In this document: piece after piece, positions 32,194 to 44,929 of the stretch | Layout: each line of letters opens with the position of its first letter | Position numbering within the stretch: position 1 is the first letter of the stretch | From: Aegilops tauschii subsp. strangulata | Lineage: Eukaryota; Streptophyta; Magnoliopsida; Poales; Poaceae | DNA: 64,000 nucleotides | Direction of reading: 5' to 3' | Assembly (NCBI RefSeq): GCF_002575655.3 | Contig: NC_053041.3 | Coordinates: 119,380,318 to 119,444,317 of the forward strand | The notes under the pieces: model-generated | Told to the model about the DNA's origin: nothing | The model's database searches: none | Seen by the model: the letters and a program-made list of their open reading frames with translations, nothing else | Program-made: the position numbers and the translations under genes

Positions 32194-35100
32194 GTGGCAT
32201 CATGACCTAGGTCTATGCGTAGATTCTATGCACGAGTAGAACACAAAGTAGTTGTGGGCGATGATTTGGTCAATTTGCTTGCCGTTACTAGTCTTATCTT
32301 GATTCGGCGGCATTGTGGGATGAAGCGGCCCGGACCGACCTTACACGTACTCTTACGTGAGACAGGTTCCACCAACTGACATGCACTTGATGCATAAGGT
32401 GGCTAACGGGTGTCTGTCTCTCCCACTTTAGTCGGATCGGATTCGATGAAGAGGGTCCTTATGAAGGGTAAATAGCAATTGGCATATCGCCGTTTTGGCT
32501 TTTGCGTAGGTAAGAAACGTTCTTGCTAGAAACCCATAGCAGCCACGTAAAACATGCAACAACAATTAGAGGACGTATAACTTGTTTTTGCAGGGTATGC
32601 TATGTGATGTGATATGGCCAAAAGGATGTGATGAATTATATATATGTGATGTATGAGGCTGATCATGTTCTTGTAATAGGAATCACGACTTGCATGTCGA
32701 TGAGTATGACAACCGGCAGGAGCCATAAGAGTTGTCTTAATTTATTGTATGACCTGCGTGTCAATGAAAAACGGCATGTGATTACTTTAGTTTATTGCTA
32801 ACCGTTAGCCATAGTAGTAGAAGTAATAGTTGGCGAGACAACTTCATGAAGACACGATGATGGAGATCATGATGATGGAGATATGGTGTCATGCCGGTGA
32901 CGAAGGTGATCATGCCGCGCCTCGAAGATGGAGATCAAAGGCGCAAGATGATATTGGCCATATCCTGTCACTTTATGATTTGCATGTGATGTTTGTCATG
33001 TTTACATCTTATTTGCTTAGAACGACGGTAGCATAAATAAGATGATCCCTCACTAAAATTTCAAGAGATGTGTTCCCCCTAACTGTGCACCGTTGCGAAG
33101 GTTCGTTGTTTCGAAGCACCACGTGATGATCGGGTGTGATAGATTCTAACATTCGCATACAACGGGTGTAAGCCAGATTTACACATGCGAAACACTTAGG
33201 TTGACTTGACGAGCCTAGCATGTACAGACATGGCCTCGGAACACAAGAGACCGAAAGGTCGAACATGAGTCGTATAGTAGATACGATCAACATGGAGATG
33301 TTCACCGTTGATGACTAGTCCGTCTCACGTGATGATCGGACACGGTCTAGTTGATTCGGATCATGTATCACTTAGATGACTAGAGGGATGTCTATCTAAG
33401 TGAGAGTTCATTAAATAATCAGATGGACTTAATTATCATGAACATAGTCAAAAGGTCTTTGCAAATTATGTCATAGCTTACGCTTTGGTTCTACTGTTTT
33501 AGATATGTTCCTAGAGAAAATTTAGTTGAGAGTTGACAGTAGCAATTATGCGGACTGGGTCCGTAAACTGAGGATTGTCCTCATTGCTGCACAGAAGGCT
33601 TATGTCCTTAATGCACCACTCGGTGTGTGAACCTCGAGCGTCGTCTGTGGATGTTGCAAACATCTGACATACACGTTTTGATGACTACATGATAGTTCAG
33701 TGCGTAATGCTAAAAGTTTAGAATTGAGGCACCAAAGACGTTTTTGAAACGTCTCAGAACATAAGAGATGTTCCAAAGACTGAAATTGGGATTTCAGACT
33801 AGTGCCCACGTCAAGAGGTATGAGACCTCTGACAAGTTTCTTAAGCCTGCAAACTAAGGGAGAAAAGCTCAATCGTTGAGCATGTGCTCAGATTGTCTGA
33901 GTACTACAATCGCTTGAATCGAGTGGGAGTTAATCTTCCAGATGAGATAGTGATGGTTCTCCATAGTCACTGTCACCAAGCTATTAGAGCTTCGTGATGA
34001 ACTATAACATATCAGGGATAGACATGATGATCCTTGAGCAATTCGCGATGTTTGACACCGCGAAAGTAGAAATCAAGTAGGAGCATCTATTGTTGATGGT
34101 TAGTAAAACCACTAGTTTCAAGAAGGGCAAGGGAAAGAAGGGATACTTCATGAAACGCAAATCAGTTGCTGCTCTAGTGAAGAAACCCAAGGTTGAACCC
34201 AAACCCGAGACTAAGTGCTTCTGTAATGGGGGGAACGGTCACTGAAGCAGAACTACCCTAGATACTTGGTAGATGAGAAGGCTGGCAAGGTCGACAGAAG
34301 TATTTTGGATGTACGTTATATTAATGTGTACTTTACTAGTACTCCTAGTAGCACCAGGGTAATAAATACCGGTTCAGTTGCTAAGTGTTAGTAGCTCGAA
34401 ATAAAAGGCTACGGAGACTAGCTAAAGGTGAGATGACGATATGTTGGAAGTGTTTCCAAGGTTGATGTGATCAAACATCGCACGCTCCCTCTACCATCGA
34501 GATTGGTGTTAAACCTAAATAATTGTTATTTGGTGTTTGCAATGAGCATAGACATGATTGGATTATGTTTATCGCAATACGGTAATTCATTTAAGGAGAA
34601 TAATGGTTACTCTGTTTATTTGAGTAATACCTTCAATGGTCTTGCACCTAAAATGAATGGTTTATTGAATCTCGATCGTAGTGATACACATGTTCATGCC
34701 AAACGATATAAGATAGTAATGATAGTACCACATACTTGTGGCACTGCCATTTGAGTCATATTGGTATAAAACGCATGAAGAAGCTCCATGTTGATGGATC
34801 TTTGGACTCACTCATTTTTGAAAAGATTGAGACATGCGAACCATGTCTATTAGTATATATGCATGAAGAAACTCCATACAGATGGATCGTTTGGGCTCGC
34901 TTGATTTTGAATCACTTGAGACATGCAAATCATACCACATGGGCAAGATGACTGAAAGGCCTCGTTTTCAGTAAGATGAAACAAGAGAGCAACTTGTTGG
35001 AAGTAATACGTTTGATGTGTGCAGTCCAATGAGTGCTGAGGCACGCAGTGGATATCGTTATGTTCTTACTTCACAGATGATTTGAGTAGATGCTAAGAAT

Positions 35101-37300
35101 ATTTACTTGATGAAACACAAGTCTGAATTATTGAAAGGTTCAAGTAATTTCAGAGTGAAGTTGAAGATCGTCGTGACAAGAGGATAAAATGTCTGTGATA
35201 TGATCATAGAGATGAATATCTGAGTTACGAGTTTGGCACACAATTAAGACATTGTGGAAATCATTTCACAACTAATACCGCCTGGAACACCATAGTGTGA
35301 TGGTGTGTCCGAACATCAGAACTGCACCCCATTGGATATGGTGCATACCATGATGTCTCTTATCGAATTACCACTATCGTTTATGGGTTAGGCATTAGAG
35401 ACAACCGCATTCACTTGAAATAGGGCACCACGCAATTCCGTTGAGACGACACCGTATGAACTATGGTTTAGAGAAACCTAAGCTATCGTTTCTTAAAAGT
35501 TTGGGGCTGCGACGCTTATGTGGAAAAGTTTCAAGCTGATAAGCTCGAGCCCAAAGCGGATAAATGCATCTTCATAGAATACCCAAAACAGTTGGGTATA
35601 CCTCCTATTTCAGATCTGGAAGCAAAAGTGATTGTTTCTAGAAACGGGTCCTTTCTCAAGGAAAAGTTTCTCTCAAAAGAATTGAGTGGGAGGATGGTGG
35701 AGACTTGATGAGGTTATTGAACCGTCACTTCAACTAGTGTGTAGCAGGGCACAAGAAGTTGTTCCTGTGGCACCTACACCAATTGAAGTGGAAGCTTATG
35801 ATACTGATCATGAAACTTCGGATCAAGTCACTACCAAACCTCGTAGGACGACAAGGATGCGTACTACTTCAGAGTGGTACGTAATCCTGTCTTGGAAGTC
35901 ATGTTGCTTGACAACAATGAACCTACGAGCTATGGAGAAGCGATGGTGGGCCCGGATTCCGACGAATGGCTCAAGGCCATAAAATCTGAGAGAGGATCCA
36001 TGTATAAAAACAAAGTATAGACTTTGGAAGAACTACTTGATGGTCGTAAGGCTGTTGGGTGCAGATGGATTTTAAAAGGAAGACGGACAATGATGGTAAG
36101 TGTCACCATTAAGAAAGCCCGACTTGTCGTTAAGATGTTTTCCGACAAGTTCAAGGAGTTGACTACGATGAGACTTTCTCACTCGTAGCGATGCTAAGAG
36201 TCTGTTGGAATTATATTAGCAGTTACTGCATTATTTATGAAATCTTGCAGATAGGATGTCAAAACATTGTTTCCTCGACGATTTTCTTGAGGAAAGGTTG
36301 TATGTGATACAACCAGAAGGTTTTGTCAATCCTGAAAGATGCTAACAAGTATGCAAAGCTCCAGCAATTCTTCTAAGGACTGGAGTAAGCATCTCGGAGT
36401 TGGAATGTACGCTTTGATGAGATGATCAAAGATTTTGGGTTTATACAAAGTTTATGAGAAACTTGTATTTCCAAAGAAGTGAGTGGGAGCACTATAGATT
36501 TTTGATGAGTATATGTTGTTAACATATTGTTGATCAGAAATGATGTAGAATTTCTAGAAAGCATACAGGGTTATTTGAGAAGTGTTTTTCAATGGAAAAC
36601 CCGGATTAAGCTACTTGAACATTGAGCATCAAGATCTATAAGGATAGATCAAAAACGCTTAATAGTACTTTCAAAATGAATACATACTGTGACAAGATTT
36701 TGAAGGAGTTCAAAATAGATCAGCAAAGAAGGAGTTCTTGGCTGTGTTACAAGGTGTGAGTATTGAGTAAGACTCAAGACCTGACCACGGCAGAAGAGAG
36801 AGAAAGGACAAAGGTCATCCCCTATGCTTTAGACGTAGGCTCTACAGTATGCTATGCTTTGTACCGCACCTGAAGTGTGCCTTGCCATGAGTCAGTCAAG
36901 GGGTACAAGAGTGATCCAGGAATGGATCACATGACAGCAGTCGAACTTATCCTTAGTAACTAGTGCACTAAGGAATTTTATCGATTATGGAGCTGGTAAA
37001 AGAGTTTGTCGTAAAGGGTTACGTCGATGCAAACTTTGACACTAATCCGGATGACTCTGAGTAGTAAACTGGATTCGTATAGTAGAGCAGCTATTTGGAA
37101 TAGCTCCAAGTAGCGCGTGGTAGCTGCATCTACAAGATGACATAGAGATTTGTAAAGCACACACGAATCTGAAAGGTTTAGACCCGTCGACTAATAACCT
37201 CTCTCACAAGCGAGATATGAACAAACCCCATGGGTGTTGGATTCATTACAATCACATAGTGATGTGAACTAGGTTATTGACTCTAGTGCAAGTGGGAGAC
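32194..37300 (+). pseudogene. Decayed gag-pol region of the Angela-like element
   Basis: Recognisable Copia order in many frames: gag (near 33540-34200), remnants of a CCHC knuckle (near 34215), pre-integrase WHCHLSH (34737), integrase core fragments (35050-35200), reverse transcriptase fragments (35930-36190) and an RNase H piece (YVDANFDTNPD near 37021). Each domain is broken by several stops and frameshifts, so no protein can be made. A polypurine tract-like AGTGGGAGAC precedes the 3' LTR at 37301. Confidence 0.88.
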
Positions 37301-37992
37301 TGTTGTAAATATGCCCTAGAGGCAATAATAAAATGGTTATTATTGTATTTCCTTGTTCATGATAATTGTCTATTGTTCATGCTATAATTGTATTAACTGG
37401 AAACCGTAATACATGTGTGAATACATAGACCACAACATGTCCCTAGTAAGCCTCTAGTTGACTAGCTCGTTGATCAATAGATGGTTATGGTTTCCTGACC
37501 ATGGACATTGGATGTCATTGATAAAGGGATTGCATCATTAGGAGAATGATGTGATGGACAAGACCCAATCCTAAGCATAGCACAAGATCGTGTAGTTCGT
37601 TTGCTAGAGCTTTTCTAATGTCAAGTATCGTTTCCTTAGACCATGAGATTGTGCAACTCCCGGATACCGTAGGAATGCTTTGGGTGTACCAAACGTCACA
37701 ACGTAACTGGGTTGCTATAAAGGTGCACTACAGGTACCTCCGAAAGTGTTTGTTGGGTTGGCACGAATCAAGACTGGGATTTGTCACTCCGTATGACGGA
37801 GAGGTATCTCTGGGCCCACTCGGTAATGCATCATCATAATGAGCTCAATGTGACTAATGAGTTAGCCACGGGATCATGCGTTATGGAATGAGTAAAGAGA
37901 CTTGCCGGTAACGAGATTGAACGAGGTATTGGGATACCGACGATCGAATCTCGGGCAAGTATCATACCGATAGACAAAGGGAATTGTATACG
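37301..37992 (+). repeat. 3' LTR, first part (split by the 12-kb CACTA)
   Basis: Starts TGTTGTAAATATGCCC and is collinear with 30446-31138 of the 5' LTR. It stops at GTATACG where the 12-kb CACTA enters. Confidence 0.95.
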
Positions 37993-38465
37993 CACTACTA
38001 GGAAAAGGGCTATAGATGGAATGGCCAGTAATGGCGCACCAGACATGTGGTGCACCATTGCTATATAGCAATGGCGCACCATGTGCTGGTGCGCCATTAG
38101 TGTGAGAGACACTAATGGCGCACCAGACAAACGGTGCGCCATTAGTAACAATTTTTTTTGGCCAGACATACTAATGGCGCACCAGGACATAGTGCGCCAT
38201 TACTAGTTGTAACTAGTAATGGCGCACCAGCAACATAGTGCGCCACTAAAATATTTTTTTTATTTTTTACTTTTTTGCAAAACTACTAATGGCACACCTG
38301 GTGCAGTGCGCCATTACTAGTTTAAGCTAGTAATGGCGCACTGCTCCCCGTGCGCCATTAGTTTTTTTTGCAAAACTACTAATGGCGCACCACCAGCAGG
38401 TGCGCCATTAGTAACCAGGGTTACTAATGGCGCATTGTGTGGTGGTGCGCCATTAGTAACCTGGG

Positions 38466-38928
38466 ACGAGCTAGATATTTTGGACAGCCACACCTACCCA
38501 CTCACTTTCCCCACTTCATTCTCTCCTCCCTCCTCTAAGCTTGTCTCGGCTGCCTCCTCCTCCTCACCTCATTTGCACCATAAATTCATCCAAATTACGT
38601 GGTTAAAGCCCCTTTTTTGATAGGTAAGTAAGGGGGAAGCTATCTTTATGTTGTTCTCCCTCCAACAACGTGCACATGCACTTTTTATGTCCTAGCTAGA
38701 TCTATGTATGTTTGTGGTGTTGCATATGTTTGTGGTGTTGCATATATGTTTGTGTTTGCAGGTACCGGTATTTGAAATGCGATAGTTGCCAATATTTTGC
38801 CGGAATGTTGATTCATTTCCGTTTCGGCGAGAATTTTGGCACTATGCATTCTTTTTTGTCCTATTTTTAGGGAAAGTCATGCCAAATTTTTTCTTGGTTC
38901 TAAAATATCGTTTTTCTCTACCCCACAG
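38466..38928 (+). promoter_or_regulatory. Leader exons and promoter-proximal region of TNP2
   Basis: A CT-rich leader with donor TAG|GTAAGT at 38623, an acceptor TTTGCAG at 38761 and a second leader part share GGAATGTTGATTCATTTCC-type sequence with the TNPA leader (44660-44690). 38857-38887 is near-complementary to an arm of the TNPA hairpin. Confidence 0.5.
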
Positions 38929-38934
38929 GTGACC

Positions 38935-41900
38935 ATGGTCCGCACGATGACCGAAGGCATCGTGAATAGGTTTTTGAGCTCCGCGAAGGCCGAGATGCTT
39001 GAAAAGAACGAGACGGAGATAAGATGTCCGTGTCGAAGATGCAAGCTGAAGAGCCTTATTGCGGACCCGGATTCCGGGCAGGTGCGGGACCACCTGCTCT
39101 TGCGTGGTTTCATGGATGGCTATCGGTGGCAAGGTGATGAAGATGACTATGAAGTCGCCCATGGGGGTCGGGCAAGAAATGAGGATGGGCAGCAAGACAA
39201 CCACCGCGGCTCGGGCGGGCGAGAAGACGAAGAATCTCCAGGACATGATCACGACGGTGATGCTGTACACAGTCATCATGTAGAAGATGCCGGACATGAT
39301 GATGAGGAAGATGCGGGAGCAGACGAAGGGCATGATCATGAAGATGAAGATGCCGGCGGAGCAGACGACGATGGACCATCGATGGGCTAGGTGCAGGACC
39401 CTCATATTCAAGAGCTGTTTCTCAAGCAGACGGATAACGCAAGAGCTGCCGCCCGAGAGAAAGCCAAGCTGGATCAACTGGAGATAGACGCGGTTACTCC
39501 ATTGTATGAAGGATGCAGGCCCGAGGATACCCGCCTGAAAGTAACGCTCATGGCTCTGGAGATGAAGGTAAAGCACAAAATGACCGACGCATGCTTCGAC
39601 GAGAACATGTCATTCTGGCACGAACGTCTTCCCAAGGGGAACAAGTGTCCGACCAGTTTTGAGGAGGCGAAGAAAATCGTGTGTCCTCTGGATTTACCGC
39701 ACGTGAAATACCATGTGTGCATGAACAATTGCATCATTTATCGGGACGAGCACACGGAGTCTACCATATGTCCGGTGTGCGGCGTCACTCGATACAAGAA
39801 GAGGAAGAAAGCTCCTCGAAAAGTGGTGTGGTACTTTCCGATCACTCCTCGTCTGCAGCGGTATTTCGCGGACCCTAAGGTAGCAAAGCTCCTGCGTTGG
39901 CACGCGGATAGGGAGGAGAAGAAGCGAGAAGATGACGCAAATGATCCGGAGATAAATAAAAAAGACAAGATGCTGAGTCACCCTAAGTATGGGAGCCAGT
40001 GGCAAGCGTTGAACTTCGAACACCCAGAATTTGGGAACGATCCAAGGAACATCGTGCTGGGCGCGAGCACCGATGGAGTCAATCCGTTTGGCAGCCAGAG
40101 AAGCACACATAGCACCTGGCCTGTGTTTGTGTGGATGTACAACCTTCCCCCTTGGTTGTGCATGAAGAGGAAGTACATTCACATGAGTATGCTAATTGAA
40201 GGGCCGAAACAACCAGGGAACGACATCAATCTGTATCTGGGGCTGCTGGAAGAGGAGCTAGACACGCTGTGGAAAACGCCAGCCAATACGTGGGACGCCG
40301 CAGAGAAAGAATATTTCCCTATGAGAGCCGCACTGCTCACGACGGTGCACGACTATCTCGGTTTTGGATATCTCCCGGGGCAGGTGGTCCACGGATTTTC
40401 TGGATGTGTCAGGTGCATGGATGACACAACGTATCGCCAGCTAGATAGAGATCCCGGGTCTTCGAAAACCGTGTTCATGGGACATCGAAGGTGGCTTCGC
40501 GACGATGACCCGTGGAGGAAACGCAAGGATCTGTTCGATGGTGAAACCGAACCCCGAAGACGCCCGCGTACGAGGAGCGGCGAGGAAATAGACGAGCTGT
40601 TGAAAAATTGGAAAGATTGCCCACTGCCGGGAAAGAAGCAAAAGGCGCCAGAGCCGGGAAAGAAGCGAAAGGCGCCAGAGCCACTGCTGAAGGTATGGAA
40701 AACGAGGTCTGTTTTCTGGGACTTGCCGTACTGGAAGATCCACCGTGTGCCTCACAGCCTTGATGTCATGCATATCACGAAGAACGTGTGCGAGAGTCTG
40801 CTTGGTACCCTGCTCAACATGCCAGAGAGGACCAAAGATGGGCCGAAAGCAAGGGCAGACTTGAAATCAATGGGCATCAGGGAGGAGCTTCACGCTAATG
40901 ATGATGATGATGATCATGAGGCGAAGCAGGACACGGAAAGTCGTCGCAAAGGCAAAAAGGCCAAGAAGACCAGAAATGACTTCCCTCCCGCGTGCTTCAC
41001 TCTAAGTCAGGAGGAGATCGATTAGTTTTTCACCTGCCTCGTAGGAGTAAAACTTCCTTACGGTTACGCGGGGAAGATAAGTAGATACCTAGACGCAGTG
41101 AAGCAGAAGTTCAGCGGGATGAAGTCTCACGACTGTCACATGCTGATGACGCAGATACTTCCAGTTGCAATCCGTGGGATCATGGGCGCGCACGTCCGTG
41201 AAACGCTATTTGGCCTATGCAACTTTTTCGATGTCATCTCTCGGAAGTCGGTTGGCGTGAGGCAACTCAGAAGGCTACAGGAAGAGATCGTGGTGATACT
41301 ATGCGAGCTTGAGATGTACTTCCCTCCCGCATTCTTCGACGTTATGGTGCATCTGCTGGTCCATATCGTGGAGGATATCATCCAACTCGGGCCGACGTTC
41401 CTGCACAGCATGATGCCATTCGAAAGGATGAATGGTGTCATCAAAGGATACGTTCGCAACATGTCACGTCCAGAGGGAAGCATAGCCAGGGGATTTCTGA
41501 CCGAAGAGTGCATCTCCTACTGCACGAATTATCTAGGCATCGAGAACCCCGTTGGTCTGCCCGTCAACAGGCACCTCGGCAGGCAGGCTGGATGGGGTCA
41601 CCGTGAGGGTCGCCGCGAAATGCATGTCGACTTCGATGGTCGACTCGCCGACTTTGAAAGAGCAAACCTAGTCGCGCTACAACACATAGACGTGGTCGAT
41701 CCTTGGGTGGTAGAGCACAAAACGTTTATTGAGAAGACGTACAATGACCGAGGCCAACAGAGGACAGACGGAGATATAATCAAAGAGCACAACTCATGTT
41801 TCACGCGTTGGTTCAAGCAGAAGCTTCTGTCGTACCCTTTACATGAGGATTCTTCCGCAGAAGAACAACTCATATTCGCCTTGTCACAGGGCGCCGAGCA

Positions 41901-42495
41901 CAACCTGATGACGTATGAGGCGTATGATATCAACCGCTACACATTCTACACCGAGGACAAGGACATGAAGAGCGATGGTTATCAGAACTCCGGGGTAACG
42001 ATGGAATCCTACACCGGTAACGACAAGGATAGATACTATGGAAGGATCGAGGAGATCTGGGAGCTGAGCTACGCTGGAGAGAAGGTCCCGATGTTCCGTG
42101 TCAGATGGGCCAAGAGCGTCATAAAAGAAGACCGGTATTTCATCACCATGGTTATACCCGAAGCCAAATCCAAGACCGCAGGCGCGAACGTCACCGCGAA
42201 AAATGAGCCATGGGTACTGGCTTCCCAAGTGGACCAATGCTTCTTCATTACCGACCCATCAAAGCCCAGTCGTGTTGTCGTGAGGAGAGGCAAAAGGAAG
42301 ATAATCGGAATGGATGGAGTCGCCAATGAGCAAGACTTCGACAAGTACGGCGACCCGAAGATGGAACATGACGACGACGATGAAGTATTAGCATACACCA
42401 CAAGAAGAAGCAGGACCACCCTACCTAAAGGACGTCCGTTCAAGAGAAGAACTCCATTTACGAAAAATAAGGGCAAGAAGATTGTGAACAGATAG
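38935..42495 (+). CDS. TNP2-type CACTA transposase, open except for two in-frame TAG codons
   Basis: One frame of 1187 codons from ATG 38935 (after acceptor CCCCACAG) to TAG 42493-42495. Order of domains: Transpos_assoc-like zinc motif (CPCRRC, about 28-33, then LLRGFMDGYRW), acidic His/Asp-rich linker, CPLDLPHVKYHVCMNNCIIY and CPVCGVTRYK (about 247-290), Transposase_21 core (WPVFVWMYNLPP about 395; HSLDVMHITKNVCESL about 606), a doubled PGKK(Q/R)KAPE basic repeat, DUF4218 (VMVHLLVHIVEDI, MMPFERMNGVIKGY about 803-845) and DUF4216 (YYGRIEEIWEL, about 1034). TAG codons stand at 39388 (codon 152) and 41023 (codon 697). No frameshift occurs across 3.5 kb. This enzyme family excises CACTA elements. 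The copy is full length. Confidence 0.92.
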
Positions 42496-42904
42496 CTAGC
42501 TAAGATCGATTGTATTTAAATTGTAGCCTTCATTTCTCAATTGTATTTCATGGGCACTTTTTGAACTCATGAATGTTTTTAAATTTCATGGACACTCGAT
42601 TGTAGCCGACCCCCCGCACCCTCCCCCGCTCCACCGGCCGCCGCCGCCGACCCCCGGCCCGCACCCTCCCCCACTCCACCGTCGCCGACGACCCACCGCA
42701 CCCTCCCCCGCTCCACCGGCCGTCGCCGACGACCCCCCGCACCCTCTCCCCCGCACCCTCCCCGGCCCGCTCCACCGTCACAAATGAATGCAACTAAATT
42801 TGCAAAAAAAAGCATAAAAAATTATTAGTGTTATGATTTAAACAAGTTTGAACATATTTAAACACAAATAAATATCAAACAGCATTTTAAATGCATAAAA
42901 ATAA
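42496..42904. other. Spacer with CCGCACCCTCCCCC minisatellite
   Basis: 42606-42775 contains a C-rich tandem (CCGCACCCTCCCCCGCTCCA type, five or six irregular units). No gene. Frames on both strands through it are compositional. Confidence 0.6.
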
Positions 42905-42907
42905 AAA

Positions 42908-42982
42908 TTGGGGAGCCTGGGAATCGAACCCAGGACCTCCTAGTGTGTGTGCTGTGTGCTGACCAGTCAGGCTAGTGGGCGT
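42908..42982 (-). ncRNA. tRNA-like relic
   Basis: Minus strand: a perfect T arm (CTGGG-TTCGATT-CCCAG) with B-box GGTTCGATTCC, followed by GCTCCCCA as the 3' acceptor half. About 45 nt upstream is a D-arm-like TAGCCTGACTGGTCAGCAC. The 5' acceptor strand does not pair and the anticodon arm is a CA-rich stretch, so it is not a working tRNA. It may be a SINE head or a captured tRNA. Confidence 0.5.
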
Positions 42983-43034
42983 GTTCTGATGGAGATAGGG
43001 TTAGGTGCGATATAACCTGACCAGTCGGGCTAGT

Positions 43035-43135
43035 AAGTAAAACCAAATTCTAATGGCGCACCAGGGGGAGGCGCGCCATTAGAGTTGACGTACTTATGGC
43101 GCACCAGGGGGAGGTGCGCCATTAGAATAGACATA
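43035..43135. repeat. Internal copies of the element's subterminal palindrome
   Basis: Two palindromes of the TCTAATGGCGCACC / GGTGCGCCATTAGA type lie between TNP2 and TNPA, just upstream of the TNPA leader. In En/Spm, TNPA represses its own promoter through such motifs; the same role here is inference. Confidence 0.6.
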
Positions 43136-43139
43136 CTTG

Positions 43140-43541
43140 TTCCCTGGCCTCGCACTGTCGCCTCCCTCCCTCCCTCGCTCGCCAGATCCCCCACTCCTCG
43201 ACCCCAACCGTACGCCACGGCCCCTTGCTCCGCCCCCTCTGTCTGCCGCGTCTGCACGCCGTCCGCCGCTGTGCTCTTGCGCTGCCTCAACGCCGCCGCC
43301 CCGACCCCTGCGGGACTCCACCCCCGCCGCCCCCGCGCCCCCCGAACGGGATCGGCCGAGCGCGCGTCGCGCGCTCCTCTCCTCTCCTCCTCCCTCCGAC
43401 GAGCGAGGGCCTCCTCCGGCCCTTGCAGCAGCCGGCGAGCGCGGCCCCGACGTGCCCATCCTGCCTGCCCCTGCCGTCCTCCGCCACCGGCCCCTGCTCT
43501 CCTTCGACCGCGGCCCCGACCCCGACCCCTCCGGCGACCAG
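43140..43541 (+). promoter_or_regulatory. CpG-rich promoter/leader exon of the TNPA gene
   Basis: Very GC-rich, ending at donor GACCAG|GTACCTC (43541). A long intron (43542-44634, AT-rich, no gene seen) follows. Large open frames on both strands are compositional. Confidence 0.45.
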
Positions 43542-44696
43542 GTACCTCTCCTCCTTCCTCCTTCCTCTGTGCTACTGCTATGAACTAATGGAAGTGTCAT
43601 GTGAACTCTAGAGCTCTGTCACCATCATTCAACACTTTGCTTGCTTGATGTAGTATTAGCCTAGAAAACAATTGTTGGTGTAGTATTAGCAAATCTGGCT
43701 CACTAGATCAAAAAAATAAACAGTCCAAAATAACTTGTTGTACTGTAAAAGGTCTCTTTTTTATGCCTAGAAAACAATTTTTCTTTCCTTTTCTTTTACA
43801 AGATGGAACATACTGCTAGGAGAATATACTTTACACTACTCTGTCATCATCACTGTTATAGGAAGTAACTCCAAATTTAGCAAAAAGTGTATATTGTTAT
43901 TTTCTTGTCATATTCTTTAGTTTGTATGCAATTTTTTTAGCAAAATTACTGCCAACTTATACTCTAGTTATTTTCGTGTCATATTCTTTAGTTGTATTGG
44001 CAGGGGTCACCGAAATTATTATTTTTCTGTCTTAAAATTAATTTTCATTTATATTATATCCTATAACACTATCAAGTAGCTGAGCACTTAGATCTTCATC
44101 TCATATGTTGGAAAATGAACTAGACATTCACAGAGGCCAGTTGGTCTAGAATTATCCAAATTATGTCAGTTTTTAGATGCCAAAGGAAAATTCAGTTATG
44201 GCATCTAGAATTATGTCAGTTTTGTTTTGTAACTAGAAGACCAAAGTGTTAGGAATTCTGTCCAAACTGTAGTTTTCAGTATTCTATCCAAACTGAAAAC
44301 TGTTAAAAAGACCATGTGTTTTTTGGTCAAAATCTGCATGTAAAACTGAAACAATCAGTCATAAAGAATATCCTTAAGACCATGTGTTTCTTGGATTTCT
44401 GTAATGATGATGGAACATTATAAAGCATTGTACTCCAGTGTGTATGAAGGATACAAAAAATTTAGCAACTTCTCTTATTTTATAAAGTTGTTCTTATATG
44501 GGTGAAACTTCACTTGTTTTTAGGCTAGTGCAGGGTGTTGCTTTATTGTGATGCCTCTGAATTACTTGTGACATGAGTATTTGGCCTGCCCATCATGTTT
44601 TGTCTCCGACCATTGTGTCGTGATGAATTTGCAGGTACCCCGAGAGGCCCTTGAGTTTGCTGGAATGTCGATTAACTTCCGTTCCGGCAAATTCGG

Positions 44697-44790
44697 GTAC
44701 TCCATATGTCCTATTTTCAGCAAAGGTCATGCTGAAATTTTCCCTATGAGATTTAGCATGACTTTGCTAAAAATAGGACATATGGGGTAC
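44697..44790. promoter_or_regulatory. Long hairpin in the second TNPA leader exon
   Basis: Arms 44697-44739 and 44748-44790 pair over about 40 bp with three mismatches and one bulge around a very short loop. The exon begins after TTTGCAG at 44634. The geometry resembles a miRNA/siRNA precursor. Confidence 0.75.
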
Positions 44791-44929
44791 TTGCGACTAA
44801 TGCATGGGCCGGGGTATCTTAGTACTTAGTTAAGTAGGATCGACTGCCCCGCCATTCTTGCTGCATTAAACCATAGGTGGCAATAGAGCCAAGTGATTAT
44901 GCCCAACTTAGAATTCTCCTTAGCATCGA

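Noticed and set aside
38842..39576. 244-codon minus-strand frame
   Set aside because: Antisense shadow of the TNP2 N-terminus, rich in His/Leu because of the complementary acidic codons.
42908..42982. Functional tRNA gene
   Set aside because: The 5' acceptor strand does not pair with GCTCCCC and there is no anticodon stem; kept only as a tRNA-like relic.
43094..43600. Long open frames on both strands, 125-168 codons
   Set aside because: Extreme GC content keeps all frames open. The region is better explained as a CpG-rich leader of the TNPA gene.
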